This document shows, piece after piece, positions 17,249 to 26,005 of a DNA stretch of 64,000 nt; within the stretch, counting starts at the first letter, position 1; every line of letters begins with the position of its first letter. Under the pieces are notes generated by a model. The model did not search any database. It was not told the DNA's origin and worked only from the letters and a program-made list of their open reading frames with translations. The translations under genes and the position numbers were made by a program. The stretch spans positions 203,286 to 267,285 of the forward strand of contig CAVVWD010000019.1 in the NCBI GenBank assembly GCA_963751835.1. Direction: 5' to 3'. Source of the stretch: JACVRW01 sp963751835. GTDB lineage: Bacteria; Actinomycetota; Thermoleophilia; Solirubrobacterales; Thermoleophilaceae.

Positions 17249-18630
17249 GTCGCAGCATCAGGGGCTCGAGAGCCGGCCAGCAGCCTGGCCTTCTGCCGCT
17301 CGAACTCGGACGCGTCGAGCACTCCGGTCTCGCGCAGCCGGCCGAGTTGCTCGAGCTGCTCGAGGGTGGGGTCGGCGGCGGGCGCCGGGGTGCGCTCACC
17401 CTCGCCACGCACGCGGGCGCGGAGCCTGGCTCCCCATGCGCGCGCGCCCTTGAAGGAGTCGCTGCGCTGTGCGTCGGGAAACTCGCGGGCGGTCTGGCGG
17501 CGCAGCGCCTCGACGCCGAGGGCGAGCAGGCCGATCAGCGCGAGCGCCGGCACGACCTGCCGCAGCGCCGGGGTGGGTGCCCACGCGAGGAGTCCGAGCA
17601 CAACCACGCCGAACACGCCCCAGGCCCAGCGCGGCTCACGCAGATAGGGCGCGAGCTGCCGGCGGGTTCCCACGGCCCATCCGGTCGGCCCGGCGAGCCA
17701 GGCAGCGATCACGATCACCGCCCCGTAGGCGATCGCCGCCTCGGCTGCCTGTCCCAGGAACGACGTGCCCACATCCCACGCATCCTCCGCCGCCGGCCGC
17801 ACGGACTCCGTCGTCGCGAGCGCGTCCACCACGGCGTTCCCCACCAGCGCCGCGGCCACCAGGGAGCCGGCCCCGGCGAACAGCAGCCCGATTCCGCAGG
17901 CACGGAGTGCCTCGCGCCGCCGTCCGCGCGCCAGGTAGACCCCCAGCGCGAACAGGGCGACCGCCAGGACAACCAGGACGATCGGCAGCGCCTTGAGGAC
18001 CCAGAGGGCGTCCTGGGCCAACGCGAGCTGGTCCGACTGCAGGAGGACGATCTGGCTGGCCGAGGCGGGCAATCGCTGCTCGACCCGTCCGCCGACGCCG
18101 AGATTGCTCTGCGTCTGGCTGAAAAGCGCCTTGAGGTCGAGCGTGACCTCCCCGCCCGAGGTCGACAGCGCGTCGCCGCCGCCCTCGATCGCCTCAACTA
18201 ACCGGAGCTGTGCGCGCCGGTTCGCCTCCTCCCAGACCTTCTGAGGCCTCGGCCGCTGGAGCAGGCGGTTCGCCGCGTCCTCCGCAACGCTTCGCAGCCC
18301 CCCGGCGGCGGGACCCGCCAGGACGGCAGCGCGCTGGGGTTTCAGGACCTCCTCGAAGACCTGTTCGAGTTCGCTCTGCACGTCCACGTTCGCGTACAGC
18401 TCGTCGACCAGGAAGCCCGCTATCTGCGTGCGAATCGCTTCCCGCTCGAGCAGCTCGCTGCTCGTCTGGGCCCAGTTGTCCGTGTCGAGCAGCTGGCGAT
18501 TCGCCCAGAGCGCGAAGATCGCGAAGAAGGCGAGCACCGACGCGATCACGATCAGCGCGATCGCGACGCGTCGCCGGGTCCGCCCGGACTCCGTCGCCTC
18601 GACCGGCTCGGCGTTTGCGTCTGCGGTCAT
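17245..18630 (-). CDS. Large membrane protein with C-terminal SHOCT domain
   Basis: A 461-residue membrane protein: N-terminal anchor helix (VAIALIVIASVLAFFAIFALW), a long extracytoplasmic helical domain (about residues 45-210), then five or six helices, and a C-terminal SHOCT module (LEQLGRLRETGVLDASEFERQKARLL). SHOCT domains are short helical hairpins thought to mediate oligomerisation or tethering. The ATG at 18630 overlaps the LAL regulator stop (ATGA), so both are one transcript. Function unknown. A second, soluble SHOCT protein lies at 24493. Confidence 0.75.
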   Translation of the reverse strand: MTADANAEPVEATESGRTRRRVAIALIVIASVLAFFAIFALWANRQLLDTDNWAQTSSELLEREAIRTQIAGFLVDELYANVDVQSELEQVFEEVLKPQRAAVLAGPAAGGLRSVAEDAANRLLQRPRPQKVWEEANRRAQLRLVEAIEGGGDALSTSGGEVTLDLKALFSQTQSNLGVGGRVEQRLPASASQIVLLQSDQLALAQDALWVLKALPIVLVVLAVALFALGVYLARGRRREALRACGIGLLFAGAGSLVAAALVGNAVVDALATTESVRPAAEDAWDVGTSFLGQAAEAAIAYGAVIVIAAWLAGPTGWAVGTRRQLAPYLREPRWAWGVFGVVVLGLLAWAPTPALRQVVPALALIGLLALGVEALRRQTAREFPDAQRSDSFKGARAWGARLRARVRGEGERTPAPAADPTLEQLEQLGRLRETGVLDASEFERQKARLLAGSRAPDAAT

Positions 18631-20991
18631 TCGCCTGCCGGCTCCACAAGGCCGGCCGCGCGAGCGCGGTCGACGGCCTTGCCCCGAGACGAGACCCCGA
18701 GCTTGCGGTAGATGCCTCGTGCGTGGGTCTTGACGGTGTTGGGCGACACGTACAGGCGCTCGGCTATCTCGCGGAACGAGAGGTGGCTCGGCAGGTGATG
18801 GAGCACCCGGAGCTCGGCTGCGGTGAGGACCCAGTCCGCACCCTCACCCGAATCCAGGGCCAGGTCGACCCGCCCGATCGCCTGATCGAGCCAGAGCTGG
18901 AGCTCGGGCGCGTCCGGTACCCGGCGAGAGGCCCGGGTGGCCTGTTCGAGTAGCTCCGCGGCTGCCGCCGCCCCGCTCAGGCGAAGCGTCGCGCGCGCGG
19001 CCACGATGCAAAACTCGACCTCGTACCACGGGCTCGGATCGGTGATCCTCGCGAGCAGCCGAAGTGCGCGCTGCAGGTCAGGGGCCGCGCCGGCCACCTG
19101 CCCGGACTGCGCGCGCAGCTCTGCGGACACCGCCAGGACCAACGCGGCGGTCGGGCACTCTTCGAGGCCGCAGCGGCCGATCTGTGCGCGGGCCCGCCCG
19201 CGAGCACGGTCGCTCGCTCGAGGTCGTCGTCGCCTGCCGCGAGCAGCGCGAGCTGGGCGAGGCAGAGGGCCTGTACCAACGGGGCCGGCACGGCGGCGAG
19301 GTGGGCGCCTTCCTCGAGCAGGTCCCGTGCCTCGTCTGCATGGCCCGTGAGGTGACGTGAGACACCGCGGAGAAGCAGGCAGAGCGGACGCCAGGGGCTG
19401 CCCCGCCGAGCAGCTCGCGGGCGCGGGAGGCATCGGCGGCCATCTGGGTGAGTCCACGCCGGCCGATCGCGGCCTGCATCACGGCCACGCCCGCCTGCAC
19501 GACGTCGCTCCGATCCGGAATGCTGCGCGCCAGCGTCGTCCAGCGCCCAGCCTCGTACAGGTCGCCCTGGGCCAGCGACGTCGCGGCCGCAACCAGCGCG
19601 AGGAGGGGTGTGTTGGCCAGCTCCTTGTCGCTGAAGCGATCGAGCCAGGCCCAGATCTCGCGATGCTGCCCGCGGGCCACCTGCTGCAGCGCGCTGTCCC
19701 ACAGGAGGGTCCCCGCGCGCTCGACGTCACCCCCGTCGATGGCATGGCCGATCGCGCGCGCCGCGTCCCCGTTGGCGGCGTACCAGGCGCTCGCGCGCAT
19801 GTGCAGCACCGGCTCGTGCTCGGGCTCGCGCCGGCGCAGCTCCGCTCGCAGCACCGCGCCGAACAGCCCGTGGTAGCGATAGCTCGTGTCGCGCCGGTCG
19901 AGCGGCCTGAGCATCACGTTCGCGCGCGCGAGCCGGGCGAGCATGTCGGCCGAGTCGTTCCGGGCCAGGAGCGGCGTCGCAAACCGGCGCCGACACCGGG
20001 TCGAGCACGGAGCGTCCTCGTGACGAACTCGAGCTGCGCAGGCGGGAGACCCGCGAGGAGCTCCTCTCGGGCGTACTCGGTCACGAAGCGGTCGTCGCCT
20101 GCAAACTCCTCGACGTCGGCGGCGCTCGCCGCCCTGTTCGCGCAGGGAGAGTGCCGCGAGCTGGAGGCCGGCCGGCCAGCCCTCGGTGCGGCGCACGAGC
20201 GTGAGCACCTGCTCGGGTGGGAGATCGACACCCGCCAGCTGCAAGAGCGCCGAAGCCTCCGACCGGGTCATGGCGAGCTCGTCCGTCCGGAGCTCGACCG
20301 AGTTGCGGTGCGCGCGCAGGCGGGCGACCGGGAGTATGTCGTCGCGACGAGAGGCGAGCGCCAGCTGCAGGCCCGCGCCGCACGCCCGCCAAATCGCCGT
20401 CACGACCTGGCGGGACTCGCGCGACCGGATCAGCTGGAGGTCGTCGAGAACGAGCACGGCCGGACGCTCCCTGCGACCCATGCTGCGAACGAGGCGTCTG
20501 AGCGCCACAGTGGTCCCATCGGACCCTTCGGAGGCCAGCGCCTCGCGCACATCCCAGCCGACCGGCTCGACGGAGTCGAGCGCGAGCACGATCGCCGACA
20601 GCAGCGTCAACGGGTCGTTGTCCTCGGCATCGAGCTTGACCCATGCGAACGGGCGCCCGTCGCAGGCTTCCCACTCGGAGAGGACGGTCGTCTTTCCGTA
20701 GCCGGCCGGCGCGATTACCAGGGCGACCGGCAGCTCCCGGGCATCAATCAGCCGCCGCACGAGACGCTGACGCGGCACGAGGCCCGCGCTTAGCGGAGCC
20801 GGCCGGCTCGCGAGCTCGAGCGGGCCGGTCTCGGCGCTCGGGGCGCCGACGGGTACCGCCAAGGCCTGGGCCACGGCGGGGAGTGTCGCAGCGCCGCCTG
20901 CGCGCCGCAACGGCGCTCGCAGGCGTGTGCGGGTGCGGCTGACTCCTCCGTCAAGAGCTGAGCCGCGAGCAGGGGTAGTCGGCTTGCCCAT
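18627..20991 (-). CDS. ATP-dependent LuxR-type (LAL/MalT-like) regulator, five frameshifts
   Basis: Large signal-transduction ATPase transcription factor. The N-terminus has the Walker A motif VIAPAGYGKTTVLSEWE (near residue 90), followed by AVLVLDDLQLI (Walker B) and TPR-like helical repeats. The C-terminal LuxR helix-turn-helix is LTAAELRVLHHLPSHLSFREIAERLYVSPNTVKTH (written here in two parts in evidence terms: LTAAELRVLHHL, then FREIAERLYVSPNTVKTHA). Conserved segments sit in different frames and are joined by correcting one-base insertions near 20121-20133, 20011-20014 and 19971, and one-base losses near 19394-19397 and 19190-19200. The corrected length is about 787 residues. Divergent from DUF7144 copy 3; a GTACGCGTAC palindrome lies at 20997-21006 between them. 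Confidence 0.75.
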
Positions 20992-21036
20992 CGAAAGTAC
21001 GCGTACCGCGCACAACGAAATCGAAAGGAGTCTGCC

Positions 21037-21497
21037 GTGAGCGACACCACGGAGGGCGCAGGCTGGGTGGTCTTCGCGGGAATCATGATTCTCATCGCCG
21101 CGGTGCTGAACTGCATCTGGGGCATCGCCGCGATCGACAAGGCCAGTTTCTTCGTCGAGGACCAACGCTTCATCATCAGCGACCTCAGCACCTGGGGCTG
21201 GATCGTGCTGATCATCGGCGTGCTGCAGCTGTTCGCGGCCTTCTCGATCTGGTCCGGCGGCGCGTACGGGCGTTGGATCGGAATCATCACTGCCGGACTC
21301 GGCTCGATCAGCGCGCTGCTGTCGATTCCGGGTTTCCCCTCTGGTCGCTTTGCGTGTTCTTCCTCAGCGTGCTGGTGGTCTACGCGCTCGCCGTCTACGG
21401 TGGTCAGCCCAGCACCCGATCCGGGACCCGCGGCACCCGGCGCCGATGTGAGCTTCACCCTGATCGGATGACGCCGGGGCGGCAGGCGCGCCCGTAG
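21037..21497 (+). CDS. DUF7144-family membrane protein (copy 3), one frameshift
   Basis: Third DUF7144 paralogue. Helices 1-3 read normally from GTG 21037 (WVVFAGIMILIAAVLNCIWGI, WGWIVLIIGVLQLFAAFSIW, GIITAGLGSISALLSI). After GFP the open frame turns into a Ser/Pro-rich tail, while the family's fourth helix, LWSLCVFFLSVLVVYALAVY, lies in another frame. Adding one C to the C run at 21336-21339 restores GFPLWSL and gives 153 residues ending at 21497; uncorrected, the frame stops at 21471. AAAGGAG precedes the GTG at suitable distance. Operator F then overlaps the corrected 3' end. Confidence 0.7.
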
Positions 21498-21500
21498 CGT
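21455..21500 (+). promoter_or_regulatory. Operator palindrome F with -10 element
   Basis: TCACCC-TGATC-GGATGA at 21455-21471, five of six bases of the second half conserved. TAGCGT (21495-21500) lies 23 nt downstream and predicts transcription from about 21507, one base before the GTG start of the receiver protein. Confidence 0.65.
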
Positions 21501-21507
21501 CTCCGGC

Positions 21508-21918
21508 GTGGGTCGGCCCACGTCAGCAGCGCGGAGGTGGGATTTATCGAGCGTAGGAGTGCTCGGAGTCGACGATCAGGTCGTGTTCCTCGACGTCGCC
21601 CGCGAGGTGGTGGCGGCCACTCCGGGCTTCAGCTGGGTGGGCGGCGCGAGCTCCGGCGAGGAGGCGCTCGCGGCGGTCGAGCAGCTCGAGCCGCAGTTCG
21701 TGCTGCTCGACGTCCGCATGCCCGGGATGGACGGCATCGAGACCGCGCGCAGGATCTCCGACTGCAATCCCGATGTCGTGGTGGTGCTGATCTCGATCGA
21801 AGAGAGCCCCGTGATCGCGCAGGCGATCGAGGCGTCGGGGGCAGCGACCCTGGTCCGGAAGCAGGAGTTCTGTCCGGCGATGCTGCGCCGGCTGTGGCTG
21901 ACGTATAAGAGGCCCTAG
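21508..21918 (+). CDS. Single-domain response regulator (receiver only)
   Basis: A 136-residue CheY-like receiver with no output domain. The acidic pocket (LGVDDQ), phospho-acceptor Asp (FVLLDVRMPGMDG), the conserved Ser/Thr position (VLISIEE) and switch Lys (LVRKQEF) are all present. The first 18 or so residues before VGVLGVDD are atypical. I keep GTG 21508 because the promoter at operator F predicts a leaderless transcript starting there. It could relay or sink phosphate for the adjacent convergent histidine kinase or adjust the NarL-type regulators; that role is inference. Confidence 0.78.
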   Translation: MGRPTSAARRWDLSSVGVLGVDDQVVFLDVAREVVAATPGFSWVGGASSGEEALAAVEQLEPQFVLLDVRMPGMDGIETARRISDCNPDVVVVLISIEESPVIAQAIEASGAATLVRKQEFCPAMLRRLWLTYKRP

Positions 21919-23744
21919 GTAGGGGCGACCGGGATCGTCCCGACCACGGTGGTGCCGGCTTCGGGGCTGGAGCGAATATCGAGGTCGCCGCCGACGGCCG
22001 CCATCCGGTCGCGCATGTTCATGAGGCCGTCGCCCGGCTCGACGTCCGCCACGACGAACCCGGGACCGTCGTCCCGCACCTCGAAGCGGAGATCGCCGTT
22101 GCGGCTGAGCGAGATCGCGACGGAGCTCGCGTCGGGCGCGTGCTTGGCGACGTTCTGGAGCGCCTCGATGCAGCAGAAATAGGCGGCCGTCTCGATCTCG
22201 TCCGAGTAGCGATCCGAGCCGTCGACGTCCACGGTGGTGGGGAGCGGTGACTGGAGCGCGGCGGTGCGGAGCGCGTCGTAGAGCCCTCGTGCCGACAGCA
22301 GCGATGGATAGACCCCCGCGGCCAGGGATCTGAGCTCGTCGAGTGTGGCATCGATCTCCCCACCCAGCCGGTGGACCATGCTCCGGGCCCGAGCGGGGTC
22401 CTCGCTCAGCATCTCCTCCGCGAGCTCGAGCCGAATCCGCAGCGCCACGAGTCGCTGCTGCCCGCCGTCATGCAGATCGCGCTCGATGCGGCGGCGCTCG
22501 TCATCCGCCGCGGCCAGGATCCGTGCGCGCGACTCCCGCAGCTCGGTCAACGAGCTCTCTACCCGGGCGGCGAGGCGCCGGTTGTCGTCCCAGACGAAGG
22601 CGTACGCCGCCCACGGCTTCGACAAAGGGGCGCTGCTCGCTGAGACCGGCGTCATGCACGACCGCCCCCACCGCCTGGTCGCCGTCGAAGATCAGCGTCG
22701 CACGCCGGTCGTAAGGAGGGGGCGGCAGGGGTGCCGGCTTCCCGTCGACGTCGACCCAGCCGTTGCCGGCCTGCGGTCGCCAGAAGGCCAATTCGACCGT
22801 TGGATCGCTGAGGGTGGCTGCGATCAGATCGCGCCGCCGTCCGTGATCGGCGAGGCCGGGGAGCCCGCGCGCGAGGCCCACGAGGCTGTCCGCGATATGG
22901 AGGCGCCATCGGAATAGGCCGATCAGGAAGCCGATGCAGATCGCCGGCAAACCGAGCGCGATAACCGACGTGACGGTGGCGACGACCGAATCGCCCGCCC
23001 CCGTCCCGCGCAACCCGATTCCGATGGCGACCGCGAGCGTCCTGAGTATCGCGAAGGCCAGGACGGGCACCAGCGTTCTGCGCATCAAGCGCGTGGCCCG
23101 GCGAATGCGATCGGCAAGGCGGAGGACGACGGCGAGGAGGAGCGCCACCGCGAGCAGCTCGCGCAACGGCACGACGAAGTCGTCCAGGAAGGCCGGCTCC
23201 GAGTTCACCACCATGAAGGCGTTCGCGGGGCAGTCGGCATCGCAGGTCGAGAACTCCGAGGGCGTCGGAAACGATTCCGCGATGAGCGCGGTCGGCACGA
23301 ACAGGACCGCGACCAGCGCGAGCGCGGCGATCGCAAGCCGGCGGTCGATCCGGGTCGTAAGGCGGCCCGACGGGAAGGCGAGGATCAGGTAGAGAAGACC
23401 GGCCTCGACGAGCCAGCCGGAAACCCGGCCGATGCTGTAGAGGACGTCGTTGCCGGAGCTGGACAGCGACGCAAGAAACCATGCTCCACCGGCCAGCACG
23501 AGCAGCCGGCCGAAGCGCGCATGCGTGCCCTCTCGCCAGGCGTAGAGGCCGACGGCGATCGGAGTCGCGACTATGAGCGCCTGGCGCTCCGCAAGCGCCA
23601 CCTCGTAGGCATGTCGCCGGTCAGGGCGACGACAGCCGCCAGGCCGGCCAGGAGCGCACCCGTCGCGGCCATTGCGACCAGCGCGGGTGTGCCGATGCGA
23701 CCCGGCTGGGTCGCCGCAGGGGAGCCTTCGGAGTCCAAGTGCAT
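21915..23744 (-). CDS. NarX/DesK-type membrane histidine kinase, two frameshifts
   Basis: Sensor kinase of about 609 residues after correction. Eight or more N-terminal helices (ALVAMAATGALLAGLAAVVAL, VATPIAVGLYAW, LLVLAGGAWFLASL, ...) form a membrane sensor, followed by a GAF-like or linker region. The HisKA_3 phospho-acceptor motif is ERDLHDGGQQRLVALRIRLE, and the HATPase_c boxes read EVRDDGPGF and GLMNMRDRMAAVGG. The N-terminal 40 residues and the catalytic core lie in different frames from the middle. A one-base loss near 23608-23610 and a one-base gain near 22605-22611 reconcile all three. The ATG at 23744 is divergent from the NarL-type regulator at 23801, its likely partner. Confidence 0.75.
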
Positions 23745-23800
23745 CCGTGCAGGGCCGGCAGGTTGCGGCGACCGGGAACGGTACGGCATTCTTCGCCCCG

Positions 23801-24476
23801 ATGATCCGCCTGATCCTCGGAGAGGACAGCTTCATCGTCCGCGAGGGGCTGCTCGAGATCCTCGCGTCGCACCCGGAGGTGGAGGTGGTGGCTGCCTGCG
23901 GCGACCTGGAGGGACTGCTCGAGGCCGTCGGCGAGCTGAACCCCGACGTCGTGATGACCGACATCCGCATGCCCCCGACCAATACAGACGAGGGCATTCA
24001 GGCCGCGGCCCGGCTACGCGACTCCCATCCGCACGTGGGCGTGGTCGTGCTGAGCCAGTACACGGACGCCGGGTACGTGCTGGCGCTCCTCGACTCGGGC
24101 TCCGACGGCCGTGCGTACCTGCTGAAGGAGCGGGTGAGCGACCTGCGGCAGCTGACCGGCGCCATCGAGGCGGTGGCCGCAGGCGGGATCGGTGATCGAC
24201 CCGAAGATCGTCGATGTCCTCGTCGCGGCGCGGACGCGGGCCGGCAACTCTCCGCTCGCCGGCCTCACCGAACGCGAGCGCGCCGTGCTCGCCGAGATCG
24301 CTCAGGGCAAGAGCAACGTGGCCATCGCGGAGTCGCTGCAGCTGTCGACGCGCGCGGTCGAGAAGCACACCCACTCGATCTTCACGAAGCTGGGCTTGGT
24401 GGGATCCGCGGAGGTGAGCAGGCGCGTCAAGGCGGCCCTGCTGTTCCTCGCGGAGGGCGAGGAGGCCTCGGTGTAG
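23801..24476 (+). CDS. NarL/FixJ-type response regulator (paralogue 1), one frameshift
   Basis: Two-domain regulator. The receiver has GEDSFIVREGLLEIL, phospho-acceptor Asp in VVMTDIRMPPTNTDEGI, and switch Lys in AYLLKERV. The LuxR-type HTH (LTERERAVLAEIAQGKSN, then STRAVEKHTHSIFTKLGL) follows in another frame. Deleting one base near 24188 gives AAGGSVIDPKIVD and a 224-residue protein. Very similar to the intact regulator at 25327. Start ATG 23801, 56 bp from the divergent kinase start, so they are a probable cognate pair. A candidate binder of the TCACCC-N5-GGGTGA operator, unproven. Confidence 0.78.
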
Positions 24477-24492
24477 CCTGCGCGGCTTCGCC

Positions 24493-24783
24493 TCAGCTGG
24501 CGAGGATGCGGGCCTTCTCGGCGGCGAACTCCTCCTCCGTGAGTATCCCCTGATCCTTCAGGGCGGCCAGATCCTTGAGCTTCGTCACGCGGTCCTCCCC
24601 GCCACCCGCAGGTGCAGCCTGAGGCGGGGGTGCGTACTCCTGCTGCGGCGGCGCGGATTCCTGGGGCGGCGCCTCCTGTGCGGCCCATTTGTTGGCCTGG
24701 CGCCGGCTCACGCGGTTGGAAACCGCGGTCGCCGTGCCGGCGACGACGGCGGTGCGAGCCATGCCCCGAAGCAATCCTGGCAT
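24493..24783 (-). CDS. Small SHOCT-domain protein
   Basis: A 96-residue protein: a short amphipathic/hydrophobic N-terminus, a Pro/Gln-rich linker (QESAPPQQEYAPPPQAAP) and a C-terminal SHOCT hairpin (KLKDLAALKDQGILTEEEFAAEKARIL). Start ATG 24783 with AAAGGA about 8 nt upstream. It follows the DUF6325 gene by 17 bp and is probably co-transcribed from operator G. Homologues often accompany DUF6325 genes. Molecular role unknown. Confidence 0.78.
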   Translation of the reverse strand: MPGLLRGMARTAVVAGTATAVSNRVSRRQANKWAAQEAPPQESAPPQQEYAPPPQAAPAGGGEDRVTKLKDLAALKDQGILTEEEFAAEKARILAS

Positions 24784-24800
24784 TTGGGTGGTCCTTTCCG

Positions 24801-25247
24801 TCAGGCCGCCGCATCGGCGGCGTCGAGAGCATCCATCAGGTCCTGCACGGGAATGCGCTGGTTGTCGATCACGACTCCGCCGTTACGGCGCACCGCGGCG
24901 GCGAACGGCGCCGCCCAGCGGTTCTCGTAGACGATCATCACGGCGGCGCTACCGGGCTCGATTGCCTCGGCGGCGGTCGCGACGTCGTCCTCGCCGAGCA
25001 GCCCCGAGGAGGCGCCTTCGAACAGCTTGAAGTCTCCAACTCTGTCGGGCTCGAGGTCTGTCGCCTCGAATCCCGAGAACGTGCCGTCCTCGTTCTGCAT
25101 CACGAACAGGACGTCGAGCACCCGGATGATCCCGCGCTCGACCAGGTCCATCACAATCGGAACAGCTTCACCGGTCATCGGGGCGTCGGCCGGATATGCG
25201 ATCACGACGATGTCGACCGGGCCGAGTTCCTCGTTCTGAGCTTCCAT
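24801..25247 (-). CDS. DUF6325-family protein
   Basis: A 148-residue soluble protein with the DUF6325 layout: GPVDIVVIAYPAD near the start, a central VMDLVERGIIRVLDVLFVMQ and C-terminal PGSAAVMIVYENRWAAPFAAAV followed by VQDLMDALDAA. Start ATG 25247 with GGAGG 6 nt upstream; the longer in-frame start would run through the operator. Transcription is predicted from about 25284 under operator G. The family is common next to SHOCT genes in actinobacteria and has no assigned biochemistry. Confidence 0.8.
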   Translation of the reverse strand: MEAQNEELGPVDIVVIAYPADAPMTGEAVPIVMDLVERGIIRVLDVLFVMQNEDGTFSGFEATDLEPDRVGDFKLFEGASSGLLGEDDVATAAEAIEPGSAAVMIVYENRWAAPFAAAVRRNGGVVIDNQRIPVQDLMDALDAADAAA

Positions 25248-25290
25248 CCATGCCTCCGTTCGTCGGCCGTACTGCCTGCGAGCGGTGCGG

Positions 25291-25335
25291 ACTCTAACCG
25301 AGTTGCCGCCGGCCCATCTCACCCGGTCAGGGTGA
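25291..25335 (-). promoter_or_regulatory. Operator palindrome G with -10 element
   Basis: Perfect TCACCC-GGTCA-GGGTGA at 25319-25335, overlapping the stop codon of the regulator at 25327. On the minus strand TAGAGT (25296-25291) lies 22 nt downstream, predicting a 37-nt leader before the DUF6325 ATG. Confidence 0.72.
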
Positions 25336-25995
25336 ACAGTCGGCCAGGAACATCAGCGTCGCCTTCACGCGCTTCGACACCTCCTCGGACTTCGCGAGCC
25401 CGAGCTTCGTGAAGATCGAGTTGACGTGCTTCTCGACCGCGCGCTTGGTCAGCACGAGCGATTCTGCGATCGCCTTGTTGCTCTTCCCCGCCGCCATCTC
25501 GGCGAGCACGTCCCGCTCCCGGGGGGTGAGCCCGGCCAGCGGCGAGCGCGCGGCTCGGGCCCTGCCCTCCACGAGCAGCTCGACGATCTTGGGGTCGACG
25601 ACCGAGCCCCCTTGGGCGACGACGTCGATCGCGGACACCAGCTGGCCACGGTCGTGTATCCGCTCCTTCAGCAGGTATCCGCGGCGGTCGGAGCCGCCTT
25701 CGAGCAGCGCCAGGACGTATGGCGGCTCGGCGTACTGGCTGAGCACCACGACGCCGGTGGCCGGCCGGCGCTCTCGCAGCTGCTCCGCGAGGCGGATGCC
25801 TTCGTCGGTGTTCGAGGGGGGCATCCGGATGTCGGTCAGGACCACGTCGGGGCGATCGCGTTCGACCGCCGCGAGCACGGCGTCGACGTCGCCATAGGCG
25901 GCGACCACGTCCACGCTCGGCGAAGCGGCGAGCAGCTGCACGAGCCCCTCGCGCACGATCAGGCTGTCCTCGGCGACGACTACGCGGATCGCCAC
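25327..25995 (-). CDS. NarL/FixJ-type response regulator (paralogue 2)
   Basis: Intact 222-residue response regulator. Receiver: VVVAEDSLIVREGL with the acidic pocket, phospho-acceptor Asp in VVLTDIRMPPSNTDEGI, switch Lys in GYLLKERI. C-terminal LuxR HTH: LTPRERDVLAEMAAGKSN, then TKRAVEKHVNSIFTKLGL. Its 3' end overlaps operator G, so the operator lies between this gene and the DUF6325 operon on the same strand. A strong candidate, with the paralogue at 23801, for the factor binding the repeated palindrome. No adjacent dedicated kinase other than the one at 21915-23744. Confidence 0.9.
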   Translation of the reverse strand: MAIRVVVAEDSLIVREGLVQLLAASPSVDVVAAYGDVDAVLAAVERDRPDVVLTDIRMPPSNTDEGIRLAEQLRERRPATGVVVLSQYAEPPYVLALLEGGSDRRGYLLKERIHDRGQLVSAIDVVAQGGSVVDPKIVELLVEGRARAARSPLAGLTPRERDVLAEMAAGKSNKAIAESLVLTKRAVEKHVNSIFTKLGLAKSEEVSKRVKATLMFLADCSP

Positions 25996-26005
25996 GGCGC
26001 GGGTC

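Noticed and set aside
18844..18860. TCACCC-GAATC-CAGGGC resembling the operator
   Set aside because: Lies inside the LAL regulator coding region, second half poor, and no -10 at 22 nt.
20997..21006. GTACGCGTAC palindrome between the LAL regulator and DUF7144 copy 3
   Set aside because: Only 10 bp and seen once. It may be an operator but cannot be supported beyond its position.
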